Source of the DNA: Luzula sylvatica
Taxonomy: Eukaryota > Streptophyta > Magnoliopsida > Poales > Juncaceae
Direction of reading: 5' to 3'
Assembly (NCBI GenBank): GCA_946800325.1
Contig: OX326956.1
Span: forward strand, 9,155,167 to 9,219,166
Length of the DNA: 64,000 nucleotides
Positions 24,450 through 35,935 of the stretch are shown one piece after another. Position 1 is the first letter of the stretch. Each line of letters begins with the position of its first letter. Made by a program: the position numbers and the translations under genes. Under the pieces are notes generated by a model. That model saw only the letters and a list, made by a program, of their open reading frames with translations. It had not been told where the DNA came from and did no database searches.

Positions 24450-25143
24450 ATCGCGAAAACAAAAACAGCATCCAGAAGGGGATCCGTTATAACGGACTGC
24501 CCCATCCGTTGTAACGCAGGGGCCCAACGGGCGCGAGAAAACCTCGCCCGGGACGCGTCCGGGGCGCCAAAAACTGCCCCCGGGGCGGCAGAAAACTGTT
24601 TTTCTGCACCCTTTCGGTATTTCATTAGAACGACACTAATACTTCGCTTAAATGAAATATATTACAACATGAAAATTCTAGATAATCTCATTATCTAACT
24701 AACACAATTTGAACCATTCAAATCGGAATTTCCTACTGAAAGTTATACCAGTTTTAGTAAAATACGAACAAATGAAAATGTAAGTATATCCAATACACAC
24801 CTTTTCAACCAGAAAACTACAGACACCTTTTCTGTATTCTGTTGAAACAAAAATATTAAATTATTCCAACCGACTTTGAACGTGAACGAAAGTTCTAGAT
24901 AATCTTATTATCTAACTAACCCAATTGGATTGGACTCAATTGGGGTCTCGATGCGACATATACGGACGTTTAAGTCTCTGTATGTCAAACAGTCGCACCC
25001 TTTCAGTATTCCATAAAAACGACACTGATAATTCGTTCAAATGAAAAAACTTTCTGTATCAAAGTCATAGATAATCTCATTATATATCTATTCCAATTTT
25101 ATCCAATCAATTTGGAGTTTTCCACTGAAAATTATCTTAGTTT
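24450..25143 (-). repeat. Copia leader with palindromes and duplicated ~390-bp module
   Basis: A module beginning 'caccctttcggtatttcat' and running through 'agataatctcattatctaac' occurs at about 24,607 and 24,995. A third copy lies inside each LTR (about 18,840 in the left). A GC-rich patch at 24,478-24,590 carries TCCGTTATAACGGA and a TCCGTTGTAACGC variant, the same palindrome class as at 0.2-0.5 kb. Confidence 0.7.
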
Positions 25144-25413
25144 TACTCACTGTTTCGTATTCTAATTTTCTGCAGATTTTGCCGTTTCGTCCGTTTTCGC
25201 TCGTTTCCAAAACGATAAATCATGAAACTTTTTCATGATCATTCCTAGATACTCTCAATCAACTTTTGATCGATCTCTAGCCAATTCCACTTGTGATTTT
25301 AACGGAATTTGATTTTCTCTATATGTAACATCATGCAAACGGGTACGAACTTTGATAATCCGTGCGTATATCGAATATACGACTATGATTCGACCCTCGA
25401 ATCGATGGCGATC

Positions 25414-25425
25414 GCTCTGATACCA
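25414..25425 (-). promoter_or_regulatory. Primer-binding site, complementary to initiator tRNA-Met
   Basis: In element sense TGGTATCAGAGC follows the 5' LTR after one spacer base. This is the standard plant Copia primer site for tRNA-iMet. It fixes the element's orientation as minus. Confidence 0.93.
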
Positions 25426-25426
25426 C

Positions 25427-26439
25427 TGTTGGGGAATATCCCCGACCCCGGACCCGCGCAGCGGATATGAAGGCCCGGTCCGGTTCCCTAAATCCAAGAT
25501 CACGCCATGACTTCGAGGGTACGATGCAAATAGAAGGACATATTCATACCGGTGCCAAATTGATGGCACACAAAGGGTTGATCGCCGCCTTCTATTCCTC
25601 CTGTCACGTTGGTGACAATCCGCGCGTCCCATACCACGCGTCCTTCACCACTCGTTAACTACGCCAGTTCACTCGACTTCGTCTTCGTGCGTCCAAGCGT
25701 TTCCACCGTCTTTCTCACTCGAGTCGATCACAATTCAAGAACCACAAATGTCGTTCCTCTACTTGTATCCACGTTGATTCGTAAGACGTCGGTCACGGAT
25801 GCACCTGCCTAGACGATGCACCGGCGAACTTGCTCGATCTAATCGATTCTCTATTTCTCTCTCTTCGCACCTTTTCACTCACGAAAGATCAAATCTGAAT
25901 TTGCTCTTTTTCTTGTGTATTGGGCAGAATGATAATCTCAATTGTCTAATCTGGATGAGAGAGAAAGTATCCTATTTATATCTAATAGGATTAGGATTAG
26001 CCAAAAGGCATGTATATCCAATATACATCCTTTCACACAGAAAAGTGCATAAACCTGTTCAGTATTCTGTCCAGACGAAATTGATAAATTTCTCTGACAG
26101 AAAATCACCCAACATGAAAGTTGTAGATAATCTCATTATATACACAACCCAATTTGGCCCAGCCCAATTGGAATTCGTATGCAAAAGTTATGACTGTTTT
26201 ATTAACTGTATGTCATACTGTTGCACCCTTTCGGTATTTCACATAAACGACACTGATACTTCGTTCATATGAAATATATTTCTACATGAAGGTTATAGAT
26301 AATCTAATTATCTATCTAACCTAATTTGAACCATTCAAATCGGATTTTCCCACTGACAGTTATGGCCACGAATGTACGACTACATTCGTTTATCCTTGTG
26401 TACACTTTTACGGTTGATCCTGAAACTGTATTTCCTTCA
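25427..26439 (-). repeat. 5' LTR of the Copia element, 1,013 bp
   Basis: Same termini as the 3' LTR and about 97% identical by eye. It contains the same spurious frames (25609-25812, 25799-26272) as the other LTR. Confidence 0.95.
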
Positions 26440-26444
26440 CTAAT

Positions 26445-27671
26445 TATTTGCATCTGAGTACAATAGACGAAAAGGAAATTTTTTCGAATCTAATTCTACA
26501 TGCCGTAGGAAGCTAATATGTAAAACTAAACAAATTAATTACCATAATTAATCAAAAAAATGAAGGATAAAATGAAGAATTTAAGATGACCTCTAAATAT
26601 GAAAATTTGATCAGCAGAAAAAATAAATTCATCGGCCTTTTTTACTCCTAAATTACAAAGTATCTGAACTTCACCGAAAACGGGAAATTAATCCGTAAAC
26701 CCTAAACTCGATATCTGATATTGTTTAATGGAGTGACTCTCTCTCTACTAATTATAGTATTTCTCGGCTGCTCTATTATCCATTTGAAATTTAAATCACC
26801 AAAGTAGTTTTATGATAATTATAGCATTTTTTCTGTTACAATGAAAAAATTAAATAGCAAAGATATGTAATGTTCATAACAGAAAAAAAAATTGATGAAA
26901 AATTAAGTATTAAAAAGGAACTGTACTTTTTTCTCGTACCGAAAATCACGATTTGGCAAAAAATGGAGAGGCAAATTGAAATTGCAAGGACATTTGATTA
27001 GAAGAAACAATTTTGATGGACCTTCAAACAATTTTTCAAGAATTAAGAATAAGATAAACAGATCAAAATTGCCGAAATTCATACTTGTGAAGGGGTAATT
27101 ATGGAATTTTGTACTTGTATATACTAATATGAAAATTGGTCAAAGAGAATTCAGCACAAACCTGTATGAGTAGAACTACAAGCACCAATTACACCATTTG
27201 ATATTAAAGAGTGAATAGACTGTCAAAAATTTACAAAATTAAAGTGTCAAATATTTACTAACTATTCAGACCAACACTGCAGAATCGACCGAGATCAATA
27301 GGAGAACCAATAAACGACCAAATATATGATATGTATCAAGACATTCGTAACAAAATAGCAATTCAATTCAAGTACATAACTTGTACATACCAAGATTTTG
27401 AACTCATCCTGGAGCGAATTGAATCCATCTTCTAAGTATTTCAAAACCTCGTATATCAAAAAAGAAAAGACTATTAATGACCTCACCTTTCGTTCTTGCC
27501 TCCTGGCGCAGAGGAAGAAAGAAACCATAAACCCACTGCTCACCGCCGAAATTATCTTGGAGCTAACAAATCCACCAGGCACCATTAAAATGTACCGGCC
27601 ACCAACTATTCTACAGCCGCATGCTGACTCCTGTCGCAAAAATGGAGCCATTAATTTTTTGTCGTGCTTTC
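26445..27671 (-). pseudogene. Upstream part of the interrupted host gene (exon-like pieces, family unknown)
   Basis: A 58-bp exon-like piece (27219 to 27162) is bounded by a ttttgacag acceptor and a CAG|GTTTGT donor. Its only open frame reads SIHSLISNGVIGACSSTHTG. A further piece near 27485-27660, with an ATG and a donor-like AAAG|GTGAGG, reads MAPFLRQESACG... The phases of the pieces do not join cleanly to the 17949-18043 block, so I may be missing an exon or the gene may already be decayed. No family recognised. Confidence 0.3.
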
Positions 27672-28298
27672 TGTTGTTTAATTAAGACCGACGTAGAGGA
27701 TGGTGAATAAGTAATCTTAAGGTCCAATTTTCGGTAATGATATACAATTTTGATTTAGTGTGGAAGCGTAAAATAAATTAGAAATAGAAAGAACGATATC
27801 AAAACCAATAACACAAGATATTTGTTTATGGAATTCGGTAGGTGATTGTTTTGTAGTTTTAACTCACCGGCTACTTGCTCAATCGACCGATTCGATTGAA
27901 TACAAGTACCTACATTTTCGGAGATGCCTTGTGTCTTTTCGGCTTTCGATTGAATTCCCGTATCAACTCTTACAAAGTTTTGCCTATATCGATTTACACG
28001 TTTCTATCGATCTATGACGGGTTTTACAATTCTTGTACTAGCGTATTACAATTTATCTAATATGAACTAGAACGTTATCAATCACGCAAGTTGGGAATCG
28101 TATTTGATTGGATTCGAAAGTGGATCTAATAAACCCTAAGTTTGTTTGGAATGATGAGCTTAAGATTTGGATTAGGTTTTCTCTCTTTTAGTTTGCTTTT
28201 AAAAGTGTGGAAGAGTTAGAGAAAGAAACCAAGGAGGGATCATATTTATAGAACAGATAGTCCCCTCATAATTCTTTGTTTTTCTGTACAGTCCGTCC

Positions 28299-29386
28299 TG
28301 AAGGAAATACAGTTTTGGATCAACGGTAAAAGTGTATGTATAAGGATATATGAACATAAGTATTCATGGGTTTAAGTAAATGCATAATAAGATTGTGCAA
28401 AGTTAAGTTCCAGAAAGGGTTCATTCGAACGAACCGTAGGGTCCGTTCGAACGGACTGCTTCGAGTGTAAAATGGTTTTATACTCAATTCATTCCAAAGA
28501 GCCTGCGTTCGAACGAACTGGAGTTCGTTCGAACGAATTATAGAGTTCGTTCGAACGGACTATACGGAATGGAATCTGGAATTAACACAGAAATGAGACA
28601 GAAGGTGGTTCGTTCGAACGAACCATCAGGTGCGTTCGAACAAACCATAAGGGTGCGTTCGAACGAACCTCTTCGAGTATAAAATGGTTTTATACATACT
28701 CATGACTGAAAGCAGTTCGTTCGAACGAACCTTATGGTGCGTTCGAACGAACTGATGCTGGAAGTGTGTATTGGATATATACAACCTTTAACCCAATCAT
28801 TATTCTATTTTAGTACAAATAGGATGTTTCTCTCTCCTCTGTTAAGACAATTCAGAAGTTGAACAAGAAGTCTCATTCAATCCAGAAATTAGAGAGACTC
28901 TTATCAAGTTGTTGAAAGAGTGCGACTAAAGAGAGAAAGAAAAAAGAGGAGAAAAGGAGTTTTCTCCGTATAGAGAATCAAACGTGATCAAGCAAGTTCT
29001 CCCGTGCATCGTCTAGCCAGGTGCATCCGCGACCGAGGTGTTACGACTCACGGTGGATACGGGTAGAGGAGCGACACTTGTGGCTCTTCGTTGTGATCAA
29101 ATCGGAGATGTAAACGAGTAAAAGGATGTGGAAGCGTGTGGACGTGGGACGCACGAACGGTGGGAGAGATGTGTGGTATGGGACGCACGGCTAGTCACCA
29201 ACGTGACACCGGAGTAAAGCAAGGAAGAAAGTGATCAACCCTTCGAGCGTGATCAATTTCACGCGGTAACGATCTATCCTTCTATTGCATCGTGCCCTCG
29301 AAGTCATGGCGAGATCTCGGGACAAGGGAACCGGACCGGGCCCTCAATTCCGCTGCGCGGGGCTCGGGGTCCTCGGATTCCCAAAA
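28299..29386 (+). mobile_element. Solo LTR 1, 1,088 bp, TSD CGTCC
   Basis: It begins TGAAGGAAATACAG, like the Copia LTR, and ends ...CGGATTCCCAAAA (canonical CA mutated to AA). It is flanked by CGTCC at 28294-28298 and 29387-29391. The U3 part (28420-28760) carries about 10 palindromes of the form GTTCGTTCGAACGAAC. The U5 end shares 'ccgctgcgcgggg' with the full-length element. The insertion splits the left fold-back arm, whose sequence resumes at once on the far side. Confidence 0.9.
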
Positions 29387-29391
29387 CGTCC

Positions 29392-29765
29392 GTCATGATG
29401 CAAGGAATGGTCCATCATGACGGACTGCAAGTCAGACTAGCCGTTAGAACAAAGATATTCAAAATCTGGCACTACCGTCACGACGGAGGAATGGTCCGTC
29501 ATGACGAACGTGCCTTGCACTGAGGGTTCGTCGTAACCCTTGAATGGTTCGTGTCGACGAACTATCCCCTGGAACTTTTCTTGCCACTTCCGTTGTGACG
29601 CTAGATTTGTGCGTCACAACGGACTGCCTGTATTGGGAAATAATTGCTATATGTCCGTCATGACGCTTGGAGTGTACGTCAAGACGGACTGAGCGAGAAA
29701 CCTAAAGTATATGTGACATGTATATGCGTCATGACGGTCGTGTGGTCCGTCATGACACACCCGAA
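29392..29765 (+). repeat. Palindrome array CCGTCATGACGG, left fold-back arm
   Basis: About 12 irregularly spaced copies of GTCCGTCATGACGGAC-like motifs, including GTTCGTGTCGACGAAC and CCGTTGTGACGC variants, in the U3-like part of the left arm. Confidence 0.9.
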
Positions 29766-30120
29766 CTCAAGGCACATATTCTTTTTTTCTTTCCTTGTTT
29801 TGAATATATTTCTATTTTTTTGAACTTAATCATTTCAATGACAAGTTTAAGAATACCTATTAGGTTATTTAGGAGATTGTGTGATATCCCAATTTGTGAA
29901 ATCTTCGATGTCTTGATTCTTTTGTTGGTTCAAATTTTTTAGGATTTGATTATCTCAAAATAATGTCGATATTACTAATCAAATTGCGTAAGTGTCATTT
30001 GTAAAGATAAGAGACGTAGCCCACAAAAGGATCAAAAGAACAAGCAAACACAAGAACATCAAGAATATAAGGAAGTCAAGAACGTGAAGAAATGATAGCA
30101 CGGAAATGCATGATCAAGTG

Positions 30121-31030
30121 TGAATGAAATACAGTTACAGATCAAGTAGTAGATTGTACATATGAGGGTAGATGAACGTGCGCGTTCGTCGGAACGATTT
30201 GATGAGTAATAAGATTATGCAAATCTGACAGAAATTACATAGTCCGTCATGACGCACCATATGGTCTGTCATGACGCACACTAGTGTATTTCTGTGTAGA
30301 CCAATCTATGAGTATACCGTCATGACACACCATCCAGTGCGTCATGACGCACAATCTTGTCCGTCATGACGGAGCACAATTATAACGGCTAGATCTAGTA
30401 CTCGTGACTAAAACTGTGATCCAAATTCTGGATTAGCAGTTTTGATACTCCTTAATGCCCCTTAATGGAAGCTTTGATTATAAGATATGAGCAACTCCTC
30501 TCTCTCTAAAAAAAAAGAGTGTGGCAATTCCATATCTAAAAGTGAGAAACTTGTTGGACAAGTTGAGAGGAAAACTCCATTAGAGATTCAAGGTTTTAAG
30601 CAAGTTTGCTGAAATTTTAGGGGAATTTGCCGCAACCGAAAGACGCGAGCTCGAGGTGGATACGAGTAGAGAAATCTCGCTTGAGATTTTCTGTGGTGAT
30701 CAAGGTCGAGCAAGGTCGGAGACAAACCGGATAAATTCCGGTTGTATAAGACAAATCGGAGCTTCGAATTAGGTGTCGAATCGCGCGGACGTGGCACGTG
30801 CATGTCGCCGGAATCGAAGCAAGGACAACAACAACTACACGAGAATCAACCCGTCTCCGTGATCAATTTCACGTGGTATGATTCTCTATGAATTAAGAGT
30901 TAATTTCATAGGTTTTAGTTGCATTACATGATTCGTACTTTCGAGTCGTTGACGTGGTCCTCGGGATCAGGTCGGACCGGGCCTCTCAATCCGCTGCGCG
31001 GGGCTCGGTAGTGACGCCGGTATCCCAACA
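30121..31030 (+). mobile_element. Solo LTR 2, 910 bp, TSD AAGTG
   Basis: It begins TGAATGAAATACAG and ends CGGTATCCCAACA. It is flanked by AAGTG at 30116-30120 and 31031-31035. Its U3 (30240-30370) carries five palindromes, but of the CCGTCATGACGG type rather than the TCGA type of solo LTR 1. It lies in or beside the central loop of the fold-back element. Confidence 0.9.
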
Positions 31031-31189
31031 AAGTGAAGATGTCAAAACGTTGAAGACTTCCGCAAGTTGGGATATCACCATCATCAAAATAACCATAGGT
31101 ATCCCTAGACTCGTCTTTGAATTATAACTCAAGATTAAAAAATGAATATTTGAAAACATTAAAAAAAAACTAAGTGTGAAAAATGTGTA

Positions 31190-31740
31190 CAGTCCGTCAC
31201 ACTGGATCATAAGTCCATCATGACAGACATACACGTATAAAACAAGAATTATGGCACTCAATACAGTCCGTCATGACGATTAACCAATCCGTCATGACGG
31301 AGCAACAATGTCCGTCATGACTGACATTCAAACGTCATGACGAACTATACAAATAATTCTTGAGCAGATTTACAATAAGGATCCGTCATGACGGACTAAC
31401 ATAGCGTCATGACGGACCTCAACTCAAAACTGAGAATGAACACACAGTCCGTCACAACGGATCAACCAGTCCGTTGTGACTGACCTATGGATTCCATCCC
31501 GACGAATATTCCATAGTCATGACAGCCTATACAAAGTCTGTAATAACCAAACTTACAGTGAAGGTCCGTTGTGACGAACCATACTTGCGTCATGACGGAC
31601 CCCCTGTATAGTGAACGTCTGTCACGACGGAGAAAATGTCCGTCACGACGAAAATATTGATTTTCAAATAACTTAGTTCTAACGGCTAGTTTGACTTGCA
31701 GTCAGTCGTGACGGACTATAAGTCAGTCATGACGGACTGT
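31190..31740 (+). repeat. Palindrome array CCGTCATGACGG, right fold-back arm
   Basis: About 18 copies in inverted relation to the left-arm array, followed on the plus strand by 'tgttctataaatataac' (31,772-31,788), a good TATA box, and a CT-rich leader. The order palindromes, TATA, leader is that of an LTR U3-R. Confidence 0.9.
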
Positions 31741-32349
31741 ATAGAAAAGCTGAAAAATAGGAAGGAACTATGTGTTCTATAAATATAACTCTTCCTATCT
31801 TTCTCTCTCTAACCATTCTTGTCAAAAATCACACCTATATTAAAAGAGAGAAAACAAAGTCTAGATCTTGAGCACTAAATTCTCTAGACAAAAACCTTAG
31901 ATCGTTGATCCATTTCCTCTACTTAAACGATTCCCAACTTGCGTGACCGATCACGACTAGTTCGTTTGTAGTTATTTGTAATAGGTTAGTTACTATTTGT
32001 AAAGTCCGTCATAGATCGATAGATTCATGTAAATCGATCTAGGCAAACCTTGTAAGAGTTGATTTGGGTATTCAATCGAAAGTCGAAAAATCGCAAGACA
32101 ACTCCGGATACGTAGGTACTTGCAATCAATCGAGTCGGTCGATTGTGCAAATAGCCGGTGAGTTAAGGCTACAAAGCAACCACCTACCGAACTCCGTAAA
32201 CAAATATCTTGTGTTATTTGTTTCGGTATTATATTTCTTTCTCTAATTTATTTACGTTTCCGCACCAAATAGTATTTGTATTCCTCTACCGCGAAAATTG
32301 GACCTTAGGATTTCATATTCACTCCCCTTTAGGTCGTAATTAAACAACA

Positions 32350-32610
32350 ATATTATATATTATTACATTATATTATGTTATTTTATTTTATATTATATTA
32401 TATTATATTATATTACAATATATTATATTATATTATAATATTTTATATCATATTACATTACTTTATATTATATTGTTTTATATTATATTATATTATTTTA
32501 TGTTATTTTATTTTATATTATATATTGTTTTAAATTTTATTATATTAAATTATATCATATTGCATTATATGATAATATATAATATAAATATAATATAATT
32601 ATTATTCATG
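32350..32610. repeat. (TATTA)n-like AT array
   Basis: About 250 bases of tattatattatattaca pentamer-like repeats abutting the right end of the fold-back element. It may have obscured a target duplication. Confidence 0.85.
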
Positions 32611-32942
32611 AATATAATTTGAAGAATTAATATTATAATAAAATACATGAATAATTATATTCATGTATTTGAAATACCAAATTTTTTTTTTTTGTATAAC
32701 AATATTCGTTTTCTAATTCATAATTTCATTAAAATACATCAAATCAAAATTAATTGTATTTAAAATTATGAATATCCAAATACAATCGGTCATAATTCAC
32801 CAAATCAAATTTGCCCGTTTAGAACTCGAAAAAGATACATCCGAATTTAACGCGAGAACTTCATGCGCCCATGACTTGTTGCCATAGTGATAGCTCTCTT
32901 GGAAATGTCACACTCCCTTAACTAATAGTCCTCTTCAGTATC

Positions 32943-32968
32943 GTCTCTCTCTCTCTCTCTCTCTCTCT
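32943..32968 (+). repeat. (CT)n tract in the leader of the SLC35F gene
   Basis: A CT dinucleotide run ends 13 bases before the ATG, a common feature of plant 5' leaders and core promoters (Y patch). Confidence 0.7.
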
Positions 32969-32980
32969 GCAAAATCTATC

Positions 32981-35688
32981 ATGCTGAGCTCGAATAATTA
33001 CTTCACGAAAACGACTGTAACTGGTCTGGTTTTGGGTCAGTTAGTTTCGCTTCTAGTCACCTCAACTGGCCTCTTCTCTTCCGATCTCTCTCGCCGTGGT
33101 CCGTAGAATTAATATTAGTAATTACTTTCTAGTTATTGTTTTTTCTCTCACCCAGTTTACTTCTCACGTTGAGAAATTCGTGGTATTTTGCCGAGTGATG
33201 ATGATAATGGGAAGTTGGAAACTTCATCTTCTTTTTGTAATTTATCAGTTTAATAAAGTTGTTCCCTGATCCTGATGGGCGTAGCATACTAACGCAATTT
33301 GGTACAGATACCAAATTCCACAGGAAACTCAAAACTCTGCATAGACAACAATTGATTCGTAGTTTACTGTCTTTTTCCAATTTGTTTAGAACTAATGTCA
33401 ATTAGCCCAAAGATATTAATTATACCCAAAATTTAATATTAGGAAGAACCAAAATAAGTATGCAGTTTGCACCCAAATTTAGCTAATAAGTGACAATTTA
33501 CTCTTAGTATTAAACCCAATCTTGATTTTGTTACCCTCAATTGTGAAATTAAGAATTTAAGCCCCAAATAATTCATTTTTTTATTATTTTTAGGGATTGA
33601 TGCTCCTACATCACAATCTTTTTTGAATTATTTATTTTTGTGTATTTTCTACGGGGCCATTATCCTATACCGAAGGAAGCAACTTCAGGTTCAATTTAAT
33701 TTCTATCTCTAATTATTTTATATGATTTTAAATATATTTCAGTAATTTTACTAAATTAATGGGTTTAGTTACTATTTATGGGGAATTTGGTCGAGGAAAA
33801 TCCAAAAATTAGAAGTTTGGGTATTTGAGACAATAAACAACTAATACGGCGTAAAATCTTAGTAAATTTATTTGTTAATTTTGTGTAGATCAAATGGTAT
33901 TATTATCTATTACTTGCCTTCGTAGACGTAGAAGCAAACTATCTAGGTAACAAAATAATATATACACTATCCTTTTATTTCAGTTCAATTTTTGCCTCTT
34001 TTAGGTTTTCTTTCTAAATAATAATTATAATTATAATTCTTTTTGAGTGTATAGTGGTGAAGGCGTATCAATACACGTCAATGACAAGTGTGATGCTTTT
34101 GGATTGCTGGACAATCCCTTCTGTTATAATTCTCACCTTAATTTTCTTGAAAAGGAGGTACCAAATCAGAAAATTTGCCGGTGTGGCCATTTGTGTGACT
34201 GGTCTGGTTTTGGTCCTCTTTTCTGATGTCCATGCTGGCGATAGAGCCGGTACCTCTCTCTCTCTCGCATAATTTTTTGTCATTTTTAATTCTAGTTTAA
34301 TAAAAATAAATTAGAAATATGTTTGAATGTGGTGTATAGGAGGGAGATCTCCAGTGAAAGGAGATGTGCTTGTAATAGCAGGATCCACACTTTATGCAAT
34401 TAGCAATGTTAGTGAGGTATGTATTTCTCCATTAATTCTCTATTTATTTACATATATATGTTTTCTGTAGGTTTTTTTTTCTTTTATGAGGGTATTAAAT
34501 ATTTTTTTGAAATTCGAAGGAGTTTGTGGTAAAAAGTGGCGATAGGATTGAGTTGATGGCCATGCTTGGTTTGTTTGGAGCTATTCTTAGTGCCATTCAA
34601 ATGTATCTTTTTCTTATATTATAATTGTTCATATTTAATTTCTTCACTTATTTTGTACATAATATAATTCATGCATGTAAGTCATTATTTTATCTTTAAA
34701 AATAGTTGTATAATTAATGTTCTTGCAGAGGAATATTTGAGAGAAAAGAGCTGCAATCTATTCACTGGACCAAGGATGCTGTTAGTTCCCTCTTCTCATA
34801 GAAACAAAAAGAAAGGAAAAAAAAAGTTCAGTATTTACGATTTGGTCCCTTGAGTTTCAATAGTACCAAATTGGTCCCTAAAAAAAATTATTTTTAGGTG
34901 GTACCGTTTCTTGCGTTTGCAGTGACAATGTTCTTGTTCTACTCAATCGTACCAATTTTGCTCAAGGTTTGCTTCATAAAAAAGATAATAATAACAAATC
35001 CAATGAAATACTGGGTATGGGGCTTTGAACCCGTCTCAGTTGATCAAAAAAAAAAAAAACAAATCCAATGAAATAACAAGAGTCTTGAATTCATTAGCTC
35101 TAAATATGTATTATTTTTTGTTTTTTAATTTTATATTTGAAACGTAGATAAGTGGATCTACCATGTTGAACCTTTCATTGTTGACTTCTGACATGTGGGC
35201 CATCCTCATCAGAATTTTTGCTTACCATGAAACGGTATTATTATTTTGTCATTTTTTAATACAACCCTTATAGAATTTTCAAATTACAAAAGTGCCCCTA
35301 GTGTATTTAAAAAAAATTAACGAATAAAACATTACAGGTAGACTGGATATACTATTTGGCATTTTTATGTGTTGCAATTGGGCTCCTAATTTATTCAGGG
35401 TAATTAATTTAATTAGCTTTCAATTCGACTAAATTTATAATAAATTTACCATATATTGTGTACATATTTAGGGGTTCAATAGAAGATGACACAACGCCCG
35501 CAGATAGATTCTCTCCAGTTCCTGCTCACACTGGAGATGGTAAGTCTTTTTTCCTTATACTTTGAAAATTTTATGGTTTCCATTTTCTATTATCATTGTC
35601 TTGCTTATATATTTAGCTCTTGATTTTATTTTATTTTGTGCTGAATGTAGAAGGAGGATATCACACACTCGACGATGAAGAGAATTAG
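32981..35688 (+). CDS. SLC35F1/F2-type solute transporter gene (DUF914 family), 12 exons, 333 aa
   Basis: Multi-pass membrane protein of the drug/metabolite transporter superfamily; the substrate of the plant SLC35F group is not settled. Exons: 32981-33098, 33594-33688, 33889-33946, 34055-34249, 34340-34416, 34520-34602, 34729-34780, 34898-34966, 35148-35234, 35338-35399, 35472-35539, 35651-35688. All are GT-AG and the frame is open to TAG. Family signatures are 'GIDAPTSQSF', 'KWYYYL', 'VDVEANYLVVKAYQYTS', 'VMLLDCWTIP', 'FSDVHAGDRAG', 'GDVLVIAGSTLYAISNVSEE', 'FLGLFGA'-like, 'IFERKEL' and 'LNLSLLTSDMWA'. About ten hydrophobic segments lie between residues 15 and 300, with a short acidic hydrophilic C-tail. 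Length matches the family. A (CT)n tract lies in the 5' leader. Start chosen as the first ATG in frame before the first transmembrane segment. Confidence 0.93.
34993..35075 (+). mobile_element. Tiny SINE fragment in SLC35F intron 8, 18-bp TSD
   Basis: A 47-bp insert ending in an A-run (35011-35057) is bracketed by perfect 18-bp repeats AACAAATCCAATGAAATA (34993-35010 and 35058-35075). The insert has 'ctttgaaccc' and an A-tail, so it looks like a severely 5'-truncated SINE. It lies wholly inside the intron. Confidence 0.8.
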
Positions 35689-35935
35689 TAAGATTTATCT
35701 CCAAATAGAAGAATTTTATTTATTCAAGGAAAAAGGACACCATTTTTTATGCATTTATTTTATTCTACAATATAATTGTACCAAATTAATATAGAATAAT
35801 ATATTCTGTTACAAACATGTCTTGCACTTCACTTTTGTTGTTGTCTTGTTTTTCTGAGTACACGACTCGCATTTCCCTCTAAAGGCTCCATTTGGTCTAG
35901 ATCTTGAATTGCCGAGAGTAGTAGTGAGTCATGAG

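Larger units (their letters stand above)
18044..26439 (-). mobile_element. Full-length Ty1/Copia LTR retrotransposon, 8,396 bp, with decayed coding region
   Basis: Both ends are defined: TG...CA LTRs, and a 5-bp target duplication CTAAT at 18039-18043 and 26440-26444. The element reads right to left: 5' LTR 25427-26439, primer site at about 25414-25425, 3' LTR 18044-19055. Pol landmarks run in Copia order, integrase before reverse transcriptase and RNase H, but are split by many stops and shifts. By eye the two LTRs differ at about 29 positions and one indel in 1,012 bp (about 3%). The interior is far more decayed than that, with no frame over about 126 codons. Confidence 0.95.
27672..32349. 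mobile_element. Large fold-back element: two inverted LTR-like arms with two nested solo LTRs
   Basis: The left arm (from TGTTGTTTAATTA at 27672) and the right arm (ending TAATTAAACAACA at 32349) are inverted copies over more than 1.1 kb. For example, 'acaagatatttgttta' then 'cggtaggtg' near 27,810 reads in reverse complement near 32,190, and 'tgatatccca' near 29,881 does so near 31,070. Each arm holds a palindrome array, a TATA-like 'atttatagaac' and a terminal U5-like region, so the arms look like LTRs placed head-to-head. Removing the two nested solo LTRs leaves about 2.7 kb with a short central loop (about 29,945-30,115). No clear target duplication at the outer ends. No coding capacity. 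Confidence 0.75.

Noticed and set aside
27672..32349. Interpretation as a single LTR retrotransposon with LTRs at both ends
   Set aside because: The terminal repeats are inverted, not direct, and no primer site, polypurine tract or coding domain lies between them.
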